This document shows positions 25,810 through 34,192 of a stretch of DNA of 64,000 nucleotides, piece by piece. How positions within the stretch are numbered: the stretch's first letter is position 1; each line of letters starts with the position of its first letter. A program made the translations under genes and the position numbers. The notes beneath the pieces were generated by a model that was not told where the DNA came from, did no database searches, and saw only the letters and a list, made by a program, of their open reading frames with translations. The stretch lies in NCBI GenBank assembly GCA_944321885.1, contig CALUNB010000001.1:61104-125103 (forward strand). Reading direction: 5' to 3'. This DNA comes from an uncultured Bacteroidales bacterium. GTDB lineage: Bacteria > Bacteroidota > Bacteroidia > Bacteroidales > P3.

Positions 25810-26155
25810 TATTTTTGCCTAACGGCGAATATAGCTTGGTCTCGGCATAGCTCGAACTTCGTTCGGCTCTGCGCTCGACTTTCGCTATATTTGTCCTATC
25901 GGTGAATATAGGATGCAGTCTGGCAATGTCAATCAAACAAGTTTGTTGCCATGCGCTCGACTTTCGCTATATTTGCCTAACGGCGAATATAGCTTGGTCT
26001 CGGCATAGCTCGAACTTCGTTCGGATCTGCGCTCGACTTTCGCTATATTTGTCCTATCGGCGGATATAGCTTGGTCTCGGCATAGCTCGAACTTCGTTCG
26101 GCTCTGCGCTCGACTTTCGCTATATTTGTCCTATCGGCGGATATAGCTTCTGCCA
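25810..26155 (+). repeat. Tandem family-B repeat array (77-bp units) upstream of ridA
   Basis: Units begin CGGCGAATATAGC or CGGCGGATATAGC at 25823, 25900 (CGGTGAATATAGG), 25981, 26058 and 26135 (cut short). Each closes with CGCTCGACTTTCGCTATATTTG. Promoter-like boxes are at 25810, 25886, 25968, 26044 and 26121. Units 1, 3 and 4 carry the hairpin arms AGCTCGAAC/GTTCGGCT; unit 2 instead carries TGGCAA..CAAAC-AA-GTTTGTTGCCA at 25921-25951. Confidence 0.88.
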
Positions 26156-26235
26156 GCCTTCCCATAAAAGGCCAAGAATACGGTTGGGACTCCCGTCCCA
26201 AGTTCCATGCACATTAAAAAAAACACTCATAAAAA

Positions 26236-26613
26236 ATGAAAAAAGTAATTGCCACGACCCATGCCCCGAAGGCCATCGGTCCTTACAGCCAGGCCATCGA
26301 AGCCGGCAACATGTTGTTCATCTCCGGCCAGATTCCTGTTGACCCCGCCACCGGAAAAGTAGTGGAAGGCGGTATCAGCGCCCAGACCGAACAATCGCTC
26401 AAGAACATCAAAGGCATCCTGGAAGAAGCCGGTTACACCTTCGACAATATCGTCAAATGCACCTGCCTTTTGAGCACGATGGACGACTTCGCCGCCATGA
26501 ACGAAGTTTACGCCAAGTACTTCAGCACCAACCCGCCGGCTCGTGCCGCTTTCGCCGTCCAGAAATTGCCGATGGGCGTATTGGTTGAGATTGAAGCCAT
26601 TGCCGTAAAATAA
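26236..26613 (+). CDS. ridA: RidA family enamine/imine deaminase
   Basis: A 125-residue protein with the complete RidA signature: [28 protein letters not shown] N-terminus, and [25 protein letters not shown] at the C-terminus, including the substrate-binding Arg and Glu. RidA hydrolyses reactive 2-aminoacrylate formed by PLP enzymes such as serine/threonine dehydratases. A tandem set of promoter-like boxes lies 107-426 bases upstream, and a full family-A repeat begins one base after the stop. Confidence 0.96.
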   Translation: MKKVIATTHAPKAIGPYSQAIEAGNMLFISGQIPVDPATGKVVEGGISAQTEQSLKNIKGILEEAGYTFDNIVKCTCLLSTMDDFAAMNEVYAKYFSTNPPARAAFAVQKLPMGVLVEIEAIAVK

Positions 26614-26614
26614 A

Positions 26615-26814
26615 GGCGGTTTGTCATAACGGGCAATCTGGCTTCACCGAAGACTGGCTGCACCTCGGCAGAGCTCAAACAAGTTTGGCTCTGCACTCGG
26701 TTTGCACAGTCTTTGCAGCGTTGCTTTCGAGTCTCGAACTCAGTCACGTACTTCAGTACGCTCCTTCGTTCTCGCTCTCAGCGCCTTGCATCTCGCCCAT
26801 TCTGACAAACCACC
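26615..26814 (+). repeat. Family-A repeat A4, complete 200-bp copy
   Basis: Ends are GGCGGTTTGTCATAACGGG and, inverted, GGTGGTTTGTCAGAATGGG. Compared with A1 both ends changed GTGCGT to GTTTGT, keeping the pairing. The variable hairpin is GCAGAGCTCAAAC-AA-GTTTGGCTCTGC at 26668-26694, 12 bp with one bulged T. The second hairpin is CGTACTTCAGTACG. Confidence 0.85.
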
Positions 26815-26917
26815 GAAGGTGTCATGAGAATTTTATTTTGGATACACCTTCCGATTCGCACAAGTTGCCGGGACGGAGCTTTATCTATCTCTGCCCCGGC
26901 AACAAAAAAAATAGTCC

Positions 26918-26942
26918 CGGAAGTTCAAAACTTCCGTTTTTT
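26918..26942 (+). terminator. Rho-independent terminator downstream of ridA
   Basis: CGGAAGTT-CAA-? loop -AACTTCCG forms an 8-bp stem with a three-base loop followed by TTTTTTA. It lies 305 bases after the ridA stop, beyond repeat A4, and before the meaB fusion gene. Confidence 0.85.
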
Positions 26943-27058
26943 ACGTCCAGTTGTTTCCCCGCTTCGCCCTTTATCAAAGGCAAGCAACCCGACAACCGGC
27001 ATCCTAAAAACACTCCCTGCCGCACTCCATGCGGCCTTTCCTAACCTTATTCCAGACC

Positions 27059-28816
27059 ATGGAACACCATAGCTACATGCAGGCCCCTTCCGCCCTGAGC
27101 GAAGAAAAAGGCGTGGAACAACCTGCTACGGTCAATCCCAACTTCCCCGTCCGTCCCAGAACGAAGCACAAACGCCCGCAAAAGAGCGTGGAAGAATACG
27201 TCCAGCAAATCCGGGAGGGGAACCGGACCGTCCTCAGCCAAGCCATTACCCTGATTGAAAGCACCTTGCCATCCCATCAAGAAATGGCGCAGGAAATCAT
27301 AGAACGCTGCCTGCCCTATTCGGGAAATTCCCTCCGGGTAGGCATCACCGGTGTGCCGGGTGCCGGGAAAAGCACCTTCATCGAAACCTTGGGGTCCCAC
27401 CTGGCCCGCACCGGCAAGAAAGTGGCCGTCCTAGCCATCGACCCGAGCAGCGAACGCTCCAAGGGTAGCATCCTCGGCGACAAGACCCGCATGGAAGAAC
27501 TTTCCCGTATGGAGAACGCCTTCATACGGCCTTCCCCCTCCGCCGGTTCCTTGGGAGGCGTGGCCCGCAAGACCCGAGAAACCATCATCCTGTGCGAAGC
27601 CGCCGGGTTCGACCATATCATCGTGGAAACCGTAGGCGTGGGTCAATCGGAAACCGAAGCCTACAACATGGTGGACTACTTCCTTTTGATTCAATTGGCC
27701 AACCTCGGGGACGAACTGCAAGGCATCAAGCGGGGCATCATGGAAATGGCCGACGGTATCGCGATAAACAAAGCCGACGGGGACTTCAAACCCAAGGCGG
27801 AACTTGCCAAACGCCAGCTCCTGAACGCCATACAACTTTTCCCACCCGCACCCTCCGGATGGTTTCCCACCGTGGAAACCTGCTCAGCCCGAAACAACGA
27901 AGGCATAGACCGGGTTTGGAACCATATCCTCGAATTCGAACAAGCCTGCAAGCAAAACGGCAGCTTTGAAAAAAGACGCAGGGAACAATTGGCCCGCATC
28001 GTGCGCAACAGCATCGAGACACATCTCCTGAACCACTTCTACCGTTATCCGGGCATGGAAGAAGCCTTGGACGGTACCAAGGAAAAAGTCTTGGGGCAAA
28101 CCTTGAGCCCCTACAAGGCCGCTCAAACCCTGATTGACCGTTATTTCAAGGAATTGTCTTCGAATGAGACACTTCAAGATATTTCCTCGACAAAAAGCAA
28201 AGAACCCCATAAGGGGCACCCAAACGGAACCGATACCCCGAAGGGAGCCGACAGGCCGGCGGCAACAGGAAATCCAACCCCGCCCGCTTCCCCGGCAAAC
28301 CCGGCGGCAAATGCTCCGGGAAACGCCAAGACCGGCAGCCCGGACCGGATTGCCCCCGACATCAAACTCTCGCCCCATCTCCTGAAATGGGCGCACCGCA
28401 TCCCCCACTTCGATTCCGCCTTGGCGGTCGATGCCGCCTGCTCGGGAAATCCCGGAAAAATGGAATACCAAGGCGTCCAAGTCAAGAACGGGAAGGTAAT
28501 CTTCAGGCAAGGCCCCTTCCCCGATGCCACCAACAACATCGGTGAATTCTTAGCCATCGTGCACGCCTTGAGCTTCCTCAACGCCCACGGCTTTCCCGAC
28601 ACCCCGGTTTATTCCGACTCGGTGACGGGAATGGCTTGGGTCAGGAACAAGAAAGCCAATACCAAAATCGCCCCTACAGCACGGAACAAAGCCCTTTTGG
28701 AACTGGTCCGGCGGGCCGAAAACTGGCTCAAGACCCATACCTACCGCAATCCTGTCCTCAAATGGGAAACCGAACGTTGGGGAGAAATCCCCGCCGATTT
28801 CGGCCGCAAAAAATAA
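27059..28816 (+). CDS. MeaB/ArgK-type GTPase fused to an RNase H domain
   Basis: The 585-residue product begins as MeaB, the GTPase chaperone of methylmalonyl-CoA mutase: P-loop GVPGAGKST (98-106), AIDPSSERSKGSILGDKTRM, ETVGVGQSE (190-198), NKAD (237-240). Residues about 375-435 are a Pro/Ala/Gly linker. Residues about 450-585 are a Bacteroidetes RNase H with all four acidic residues: Asp458 (VDAACSGNPG), Glu496 (NNIGEF), Asp520 (YSDS) and Asp580 (GEIPADFGRK). The N-terminal hybrid-binding domain usual for that RNase H is absent. The start at 27059 matches MeaB proteins (MEH..GVEQP..VNP); an upstream ATG at 27029 is less likely. The reading frame is open throughout. No mutase gene is in the window. 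Confidence 0.9.
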   Translation: MEHHSYMQAPSALSEEKGVEQPATVNPNFPVRPRTKHKRPQKSVEEYVQQIREGNRTVLSQAITLIESTLPSHQEMAQEIIERCLPYSGNSLRVGITGVPGAGKSTFIETLGSHLARTGKKVAVLAIDPSSERSKGSILGDKTRMEELSRMENAFIRPSPSAGSLGGVARKTRETIILCEAAGFDHIIVETVGVGQSETEAYNMVDYFLLIQLANLGDELQGIKRGIMEMADGIAINKADGDFKPKAELAKRQLLNAIQLFPPAPSGWFPTVETCSARNNEGIDRVWNHILEFEQACKQNGSFEKRRREQLARIVRNSIETHLLNHFYRYPGMEEALDGTKEKVLGQTLSPYKAAQTLIDRYFKELSSNETLQDISSTKSKEPHKGHPNGTDTPKGADRPAATGNPTPPASPANPAANAPGNAKTGSPDRIAPDIKLSPHLLKWAHRIPHFDSALAVDAACSGNPGKMEYQGVQVKNGKVIFRQGPFPDATNNIGEFLAIVHALSFLNAHGFPDTPVYSDSVTGMAWVRNKKANTKIAPTARNKALLELVRRAENWLKTHTYRNPVLKWETERWGEIPADFGRKK

Positions 28817-29016
28817 AGACGCCATTGAAACGGAGAACCTTCTTCGTTTCGCACCCCACCCAAGCCGACCGGACTGGCGTATACGAACGGTCCGGCTCTC
28901 AGCCAAAGGACTCATATCCCAGACCTGGCAAGCCGGACAGATACGATGGCTTCCAAGGAGAAGCCTTTCCCGGCTGCCAAGCAGCAACTGGTACAAAAAA
29001 CAATAAAACCAAAACC

Positions 29017-32000
29017 ATGAATATCAACCGGCAAAGCGACTACCTCTTTGAAACAAGTTGGGAGGTATGCAACAAAGTGGGCGGCATCTACACCGTGGTC
29101 AGCACCAAGATGCCCTCCATGCAAAAAAGGTTCGGCGACCACTATTTCGCCCTCGGCCCCGATGTCTGGAAAGGCAAGGACAACCGGGACTTCGTGGAAG
29201 ACACGAACCTGTACGCCGAATGGCGGAAATTTGCCGAAAGCAAAGGCGTTCACTTCCGCATCGGCCATTGGAACATGCCCGGGCAACCCATCGCCATCAT
29301 GGTCGATTACCGTTCCCTGATTCCGCACAAGGACGACATCCTGGCCGAAGGCTGGCGGGACTACCGTTTGGACTCCATCTCCGGCCAATGGGACTACATC
29401 GAACCTCTCCTGTTCGGCTACGCGGCAGGACGGGTCATCCAAAGCTTCTACGAATACATGGTCTTCCCCCAGGAAAGGGTCTTCGCCCATTTCCACGAAT
29501 GGATGACCGGGGCAGGCCTGCTCTACCTTAACAAGTACGTTCCCCAGGTGACGACCCTCTTCACCACCCACGCCACGGTACTGGGCCGCAGCATTGCCGG
29601 GAACGGGCTTCCGCTTTACAGCGAACTCAAGCGCTACGATGCCGACGAACTTTCCGGACGCTTCGGCATCCGGGCCAAATATTCCCTCGAAAAGATTTCC
29701 GCCCAGCATGCCGACTGCTTCACCGCCGTGAGCCAAATCACGAACCAAGAATGCGAAACCTTCTTGGGCAAATCCATCGACGTGCTGACACCCAACGGTT
29801 TCGATGAACACTTCGTGCCGGAAACCGGGGATTTTGAAGCCAAAAGAGCCGCTTCCCGCCAAAAGCTCCGGGATGTCGCCTCCCGCCTCTTGGGACAGGA
29901 GATCGGCGAAGACGCCCTTTTCCTAATCAATAGCGGTCGCTACGAATTCAAGAACAAAGGCATCGATATCTTCATCGACAGCCTGGCCATGCTCAACCAC
30001 CAAAACGATTTGGACAAAACCCTCGTGGCCTGCATCGCCGTTCCCGCCGGACACGGTCCCGCCCGGACCGACCTCTCGACCAAAGAAGCCGGCAGAGAGT
30101 TCGAACAAACTTATTGCACACATTACCTGAACGATTCTGCAAACGACCCCATCCTGACCCGACTCAAACTGAGCGGGCTACAGAACCGGAAGGAAGACAA
30201 GGTGAAAGTCATCTTCGTGCCTTGCTACCTCGATGGGGAGGACGGGATTTTCAACCTCGGCTATTACGATTTCCTGATTGGTTTCGACGCCTCGGCCTTC
30301 CCGTCCTATTACGAACCTTGGGGCTATACGCCTTTGGAAAGCATCGCGTTCCAAATCCCGACCCTGACCACTTCCCTTTCCGGTTTCGGCCGTTGGGTCC
30401 AGGACATGCCGCAAAAGCCGCAAGGCGTGGCCGTGGTCGAACGGGACGACCTCAACGCCTCCGAAGTCGTGGAACAAACCGCCAAGCACCTCCTGCATTT
30501 CTGCCAGATGACGACCGAGGAGCGACAAGCCCTGCGCCAGGAAGCCGGACAGCTTTCCAAAGCTTTCCGCTGGGAGGAACTTTCGGCCTATTACGACAAA
30601 GCCTACGCAAAGGCGGCGGAAAAATGGGAAAAGACACCTTCCCTGCTCAGCAAATCCATGCCTTTAAGCCAGGAACAGCTTTCCCTTGCTTCCGGAAAAG
30701 GTCCGGATTGGCGCAAGATATTGGTCGTCTACCAACTTCCCGACAAACTCCGCAAACTCAAGGAACTGAGCAACAATCTTTGGTGGTGCTGGAACAGCCA
30801 GGCCCAAAAGCTTTGGCAGGACATCGATGCCCAAGCCTGGGAAAAATGCGGGCACAACCCCGTTTCCCTGCTTTCTTCGCTCAGCAGCCAGAAATTGCAA
30901 CAGCTCCAAGAAAATCCAGACTTCCTTGAACAACTGGAACTGGTTTACCGGAACTTCCGGACCTACATGGACCAACCCAAGCCGGAAAACACACCCAAAG
31001 TGGCGTATTTCTGCATGGAATACGGTCTGCACGAAAGCCTCAAGATTTACTCGGGCGGCTTGGGAATTTTGGCGGGCGACTACCTGAAAGAGGCCAGCGA
31101 CAAGAATGTGGACATGGTCGGCATCGGCCTGCTTTACCGTTACGGCTATTTTGAGCAACAAGTGGACGGGAACGGAAAACAAAAGGCCGTCTACGTGCCC
31201 CAGGTTTTCTCCAAACTCCCGCTTTTGCCGGTCCGGGACAAGGACGGCCAATGGCGGACCCTCCGGATTTCGTTGCCGGGGCGTGTCTTGGTGGCCAAAA
31301 TCTGGCTCGTCCAGGTAGGACGTATCCCGCTCTATTTGCTGGATACCGATATCGAGGAGAACTCGGAAGGCGACCGCAGCATCACCCACCAGCTCTACGG
31401 GGGCAACTGGGAAAACCGCTTCAAACAGGAAATCCTTTTGGGCATAGGTGGTATCCGGGCCTTGCGCCAAATGGGCATCGAAGCCGATGTGTACCACTGC
31501 AACGAAGGCCACGGGGCTTTCACGCTCCTGGAACGCCTGCGCCATTACGTGGAGAACGAAGGAATGGGGTTCTGGCAAGCCAAGGAATTGGTCCGCCAGT
31601 CTTCCCTTTTCACGACCCATACGCCGGTTCCTGCCGGGCATGATGCCTTTGCGGAAGATATCGTGCGAACCTATTTCGGAGCCTGGGCCACACGCCTCCA
31701 TATCTCGTGGCAAGACTTCATGGGCTTGGGCCGCATCAATGCCGAACATACCGGCGACAAATTTTCAATGAGCCACTTGGCCGTCAACCTCTCGGCAGGC
31801 GTGAACGGGGTGAGCCGGATCCACGGGGAAGTTTCCCGGCAGATGTTCGCCCCGCTTTACCCGGGCCTTTATCCGGACGAAGTGCCGGTAGGTTATGTCA
31901 CCAACGGGGTCCATCTGGCAACCTGGGCGCATCCCGAATGGAAAGAACTCTTTGCCAAATATCTCGGAGAAAGCTTCCAGGAAGATGTTTCCAACCCTAA

Positions 32001-33237
32001 AGCCTGGGAAAAGATACGGAACGTGCCCGACACGGAAATCGCCGCCATCCGGAATCGCCGGCGCAGCGAGCTGGTTGCCTTTGTCAAGGAACGCCTGCAA
32101 GAAGAATGGCCCAAACGAGGCGAGAACCCGCAGAACCTGGTCAAGGCGCTCCACTCCCTGCGTCCCGACGTGCTGACCATCGGTTTCGCCCGCCGTTTCG
32201 CCACCTACAAACGGGCGCACCTCCTGTTCAAGAACCTGGAACGCCTCAGCCGTATCATCAACAATCCCGAAATGCCCGTGCAATTCATCTTTGCTGGCAA
32301 AGCCCACCCTGCCGATGAGGCCGGGCAGGCGCTCATCGCCCGGATTATGGAAATTTCGCGCAAGGAAGAATTCCTCGGCAAGGTTGTTTTCCTGGAGAAC
32401 TACAATATCGATGTGGCCAAGCATCTTATCCAGGGCGTGGATGTCTGGATGAACACCCCGACCCGGCGGATGGAAGCCTCCGGGACCAGCGGGGAAAAGG
32501 CCGTCATGAACGGGGTGCTGAACTTCAGCGTCATGGATGGATGGTGGGCCGAGGGCTACCGGGAAGGAGCCGGCTGGGCCTTGAAAGAGGAACAAACCTA
32601 CGACAATACCGAGTACCAGGATGCCTTGGATGCCGAAACCATCTACACCATGCTCGAAAACGAGGTCTGCCCCGATTTCCATGCCGGACACAAACCCGGG
32701 CAGAATCCCGTTTGGATCGAGCATATCCGCAAGAATTTCAGTCTGATTGCCCCGCATTACACCATGCGCCGCCAATTGGATGACTATTACAGCCAATATT
32801 ACGACAAGTTGCACGAAAACACCCGGTTCTTGCAGGCTGACCACAGGAAAGTCCTCTCCGAATTAGGAAAATGGACCCTCCGTATCGCCTCTTCCTGGCC
32901 GGATGTACGGGCGGTCGCCTACCGTTGCCAGGATTCCACCAACGCCCCCTTGCAAATGGGCCAGGAATGCGTGTTCGAGGTGGACATCTTCCTTGCCGGA
33001 CTGAAACCGGAGGAAATCGGGGTGGAAGTGGTCTTCGGTCACAAGGTCAACGACGAGGTGAAACAGCTTTCGCTTGTCAAATCCATGGAAGCGGGCGCTT
33101 TCAAGGACGGGGTAGCCACCTACACGGCCCGCTTGGTAATGGAAGGTCCGGGGGTTTACGACTATGCGTTCCGGATTTTCCCAAAGAACGGGATTTTTAG
33201 GGAGAGGATCGGGCTCCGGCTCATCAAATGGTGCTAA
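29017..33237 (+). CDS. Glycogen synthase (GT3-like)-glycogen phosphorylase (GT35) fusion
   Basis: From the ATG at 29017 (MNINRQSDYLFETSWEVC) the product has 1406 residues. Residues 1 to about 560 resemble GT3-type glycogen synthases: VGGIYTVVSTK near 21-31 and the retaining EX7E motif at Glu433/Glu441 (YYEPWGYTPLE). A DUF3417-like segment (LSNNLWWCWNSQAQKLW) starts near 585, then an alpha-glucan phosphorylase with substrate loops (FCMEYGLHESLKIYSGGLG) and the PLP lysine Lys1161 in EASGTSGEKAVMNG. One chain would thus both lengthen glycogen from UDP- or ADP-glucose and shorten it to glucose 1-phosphate. The in-frame region before 29017 has no homology. An A-rich leader precedes the start. The other glycogen genes lie at 58-63.6 kb. 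Confidence 0.92.
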   Translation: MNINRQSDYLFETSWEVCNKVGGIYTVVSTKMPSMQKRFGDHYFALGPDVWKGKDNRDFVEDTNLYAEWRKFAESKGVHFRIGHWNMPGQPIAIMVDYRSLIPHKDDILAEGWRDYRLDSISGQWDYIEPLLFGYAAGRVIQSFYEYMVFPQERVFAHFHEWMTGAGLLYLNKYVPQVTTLFTTHATVLGRSIAGNGLPLYSELKRYDADELSGRFGIRAKYSLEKISAQHADCFTAVSQITNQECETFLGKSIDVLTPNGFDEHFVPETGDFEAKRAASRQKLRDVASRLLGQEIGEDALFLINSGRYEFKNKGIDIFIDSLAMLNHQNDLDKTLVACIAVPAGHGPARTDLSTKEAGREFEQTYCTHYLNDSANDPILTRLKLSGLQNRKEDKVKVIFVPCYLDGEDGIFNLGYYDFLIGFDASAFPSYYEPWGYTPLESIAFQIPTLTTSLSGFGRWVQDMPQKPQGVAVVERDDLNASEVVEQTAKHLLHFCQMTTEERQALRQEAGQLSKAFRWEELSAYYDKAYAKAAEKWEKTPSLLSKSMPLSQEQLSLASGKGPDWRKILVVYQLPDKLRKLKELSNNLWWCWNSQAQKLWQDIDAQAWEKCGHNPVSLLSSLSSQKLQQLQENPDFLEQLELVYRNFRTYMDQPKPENTPKVAYFCMEYGLHESLKIYSGGLGILAGDYLKEASDKNVDMVGIGLLYRYGYFEQQVDGNGKQKAVYVPQVFSKLPLLPVRDKDGQWRTLRISLPGRVLVAKIWLVQVGRIPLYLLDTDIEENSEGDRSITHQLYGGNWENRFKQEILLGIGGIRALRQMGIEADVYHCNEGHGAFTLLERLRHYVENEGMGFWQAKELVRQSSLFTTHTPVPAGHDAFAEDIVRTYFGAWATRLHISWQDFMGLGRINAEHTGDKFSMSHLAVNLSAGVNGVSRIHGEVSRQMFAPLYPGLYPDEVPVGYVTNGVHLATWAHPEWKELFAKYLGESFQEDVSNPKAWEKIRNVPDTEIAAIRNRRRSELVAFVKERLQEEWPKRGENPQNLVKALHSLRPDVLTIGFARRFATYKRAHLLFKNLERLSRIINNPEMPVQFIFAGKAHPADEAGQALIARIMEISRKEEFLGKVVFLENYNIDVAKHLIQGVDVWMNTPTRRMEASGTSGEKAVMNGVLNFSVMDGWWAEGYREGAGWALKEEQTYDNTEYQDALDAETIYTMLENEVCPDFHAGHKPGQNPVWIEHIRKNFSLIAPHYTMRRQLDDYYSQYYDKLHENTRFLQADHRKVLSELGKWTLRIASSWPDVRAVAYRCQDSTNAPLQMGQECVFEVDIFLAGLKPEEIGVEVVFGHKVNDEVKQLSLVKSMEAGAFKDGVATYTARLVMEGPGVYDYAFRIFPKNGIFRERIGLRLIKWC

Positions 33238-33425
33238 CGGCGTGTCAGAACGGGTCATCTGGCTTCGCCGAAGACTGGCTGCAGCTCGGCAAAAACGATG
33301 CAAGTTGAAAGCCATAGCCGGACTTGCCCGGAAATAGCCGGAACGCGGCCCGTTTCCAATGCAATCAAAGCGCAAGCAAGCTTGATACTGCGCCCGGTTT
33401 GCACAGTCTTTGCTTCGTTGCTTTG
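33238..33425 (+). repeat. Family-A repeat fragment A5
   Basis: Starts directly after the stop of the synthase-phosphorylase gene with CGGCGTGTCAGAACGGGTC and keeps the interior blocks CTTCGCCGAAGACTGGCTGCA and CGGTTTGCACAGTCTTTGC, but lacks the far end. Family-E half-site GGAAAAAATTCCAAACAGCT follows at 33490-33509. Confidence 0.7.
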
Positions 33426-33510
33426 GTATCACCGGAAACAAGCTCCGCCCCGGCCATACCCGCGTGGAGCGGGGAAACGCAACAGCGTGGAAAAAATTCC
33501 AAACAGCTTC

Positions 33511-33542
33511 TTAGCCCAACTCGGTCAAATTGCTTAAATTTG
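33511..33542 (+). promoter_or_regulatory. Promoter of the DUF3276 gene
   Basis: TAAATTTG at 33535-33542 fits the -7 consensus; TTAG at 33511-33514, 20 bases upstream, is a weak -33 box. The box lies 141 bases before the start codon, giving a leader of about 135 bases. Confidence 0.55.
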
Positions 33543-33554
33543 CCCGCTCTTTCA

Positions 33555-33645
33555 CCAGGAAGGCTTTCCGCCTCTCCTGGAGAGAACGGGCAACGCCCTT
33601 TTGCCAAGGGCGGGCAACAGGCGCAGCCTCCCGGAAAGAGGCTGC
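33555..33645 (+). promoter_or_regulatory. Three consecutive hairpins in the DUF3276 leader
   Basis: CCAGGA/TCCTGG (33555-33580), GCCCTT/AAGGGC (33595-33611) and GCAGCCTC/GAGGCTGC (33623-33645) are perfect stems in tandem between the promoter and the start codon. They do not match the repeat families elsewhere in the window. Confidence 0.6.
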
Positions 33646-33682
33646 ACGGAAAGCAGAAAACAAACTCAACATCAATATCATT

Positions 33683-34024
33683 ATGGAAGATTACAGGGGT
33701 AAGGACCGTGAAAAGGAGGAAGTTTTTTCCAAAGCCGTGAAAGCCGGAAAAAGGACCTATTTCATGGATGTCAAGGAAACGAAAGCCGGGGATTTGTATA
33801 TCACCATCACGGAAAGCAAGCGGATTTTCGACGAGAACCTGAACAAATTCATATACGACAAGCACAAGATTTTCCTCTACAAGGAAGATTTTGAAAACTT
33901 CGTGACCGGGTTGCAACAAACCATCCGGTTCATCGAAACCGGGGAACTTCCTCCCGAAGAGCCTGAACATCAAGACTTCGAGATGCGTCAGGACGATATG
34001 GATTTCGACAATTTCGGAAACTAG
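33683..34024 (+). CDS. DUF3276 / PUR-domain nucleic-acid-binding protein
   Basis: The 113-residue protein has a single PUR-alpha-like repeat (about residues 13-90: EEVFSKAVKAGKRTYFMDVKETKAGDLYITITESK..) followed by an acidic tail (PEEPEHQDFEMRQDDMDFDNFG). DUF3276 proteins are the bacterial PUR family of Bacteroidetes and spirochaetes, and bind single-stranded nucleic acid or RNA. The Borrelia relative BpuR binds its own messenger, which makes the hairpin-rich leader here of interest. The start at 33683 begins at the conserved domain; the upstream in-frame part crosses the promoter and is rejected. Confidence 0.9.
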   Translation: MEDYRGKDREKEEVFSKAVKAGKRTYFMDVKETKAGDLYITITESKRIFDENLNKFIYDKHKIFLYKEDFENFVTGLQQTIRFIETGELPPEEPEHQDFEMRQDDMDFDNFGN

Positions 34025-34192
34025 GAGAAGCCAGTCCCCCTTCCGCCGTGCCACCGGACAAAACGAAGGTGTTTCCGGCCGAGGGGAATCGGACACGGAA
34101 CGACTGCCGGGTTAACAAACCTGGCCTTATCCTGCATCCTAGGAACTTGTCGCCTCCTCATGATGGCATACCCCAATGCAAAACCACACACA

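Noticed and set aside
25823..26155. CRISPR array
   Set aside because: The units are contiguous 77-bp repeats without unique spacers, and no cas genes are near.
28636..29016. N-terminal extension of the glycogen fusion gene
   Set aside because: It overlaps the end of the preceding gene in another frame and has no similarity to glycosyltransferases; the MNINRQSDYLF start matches the family.
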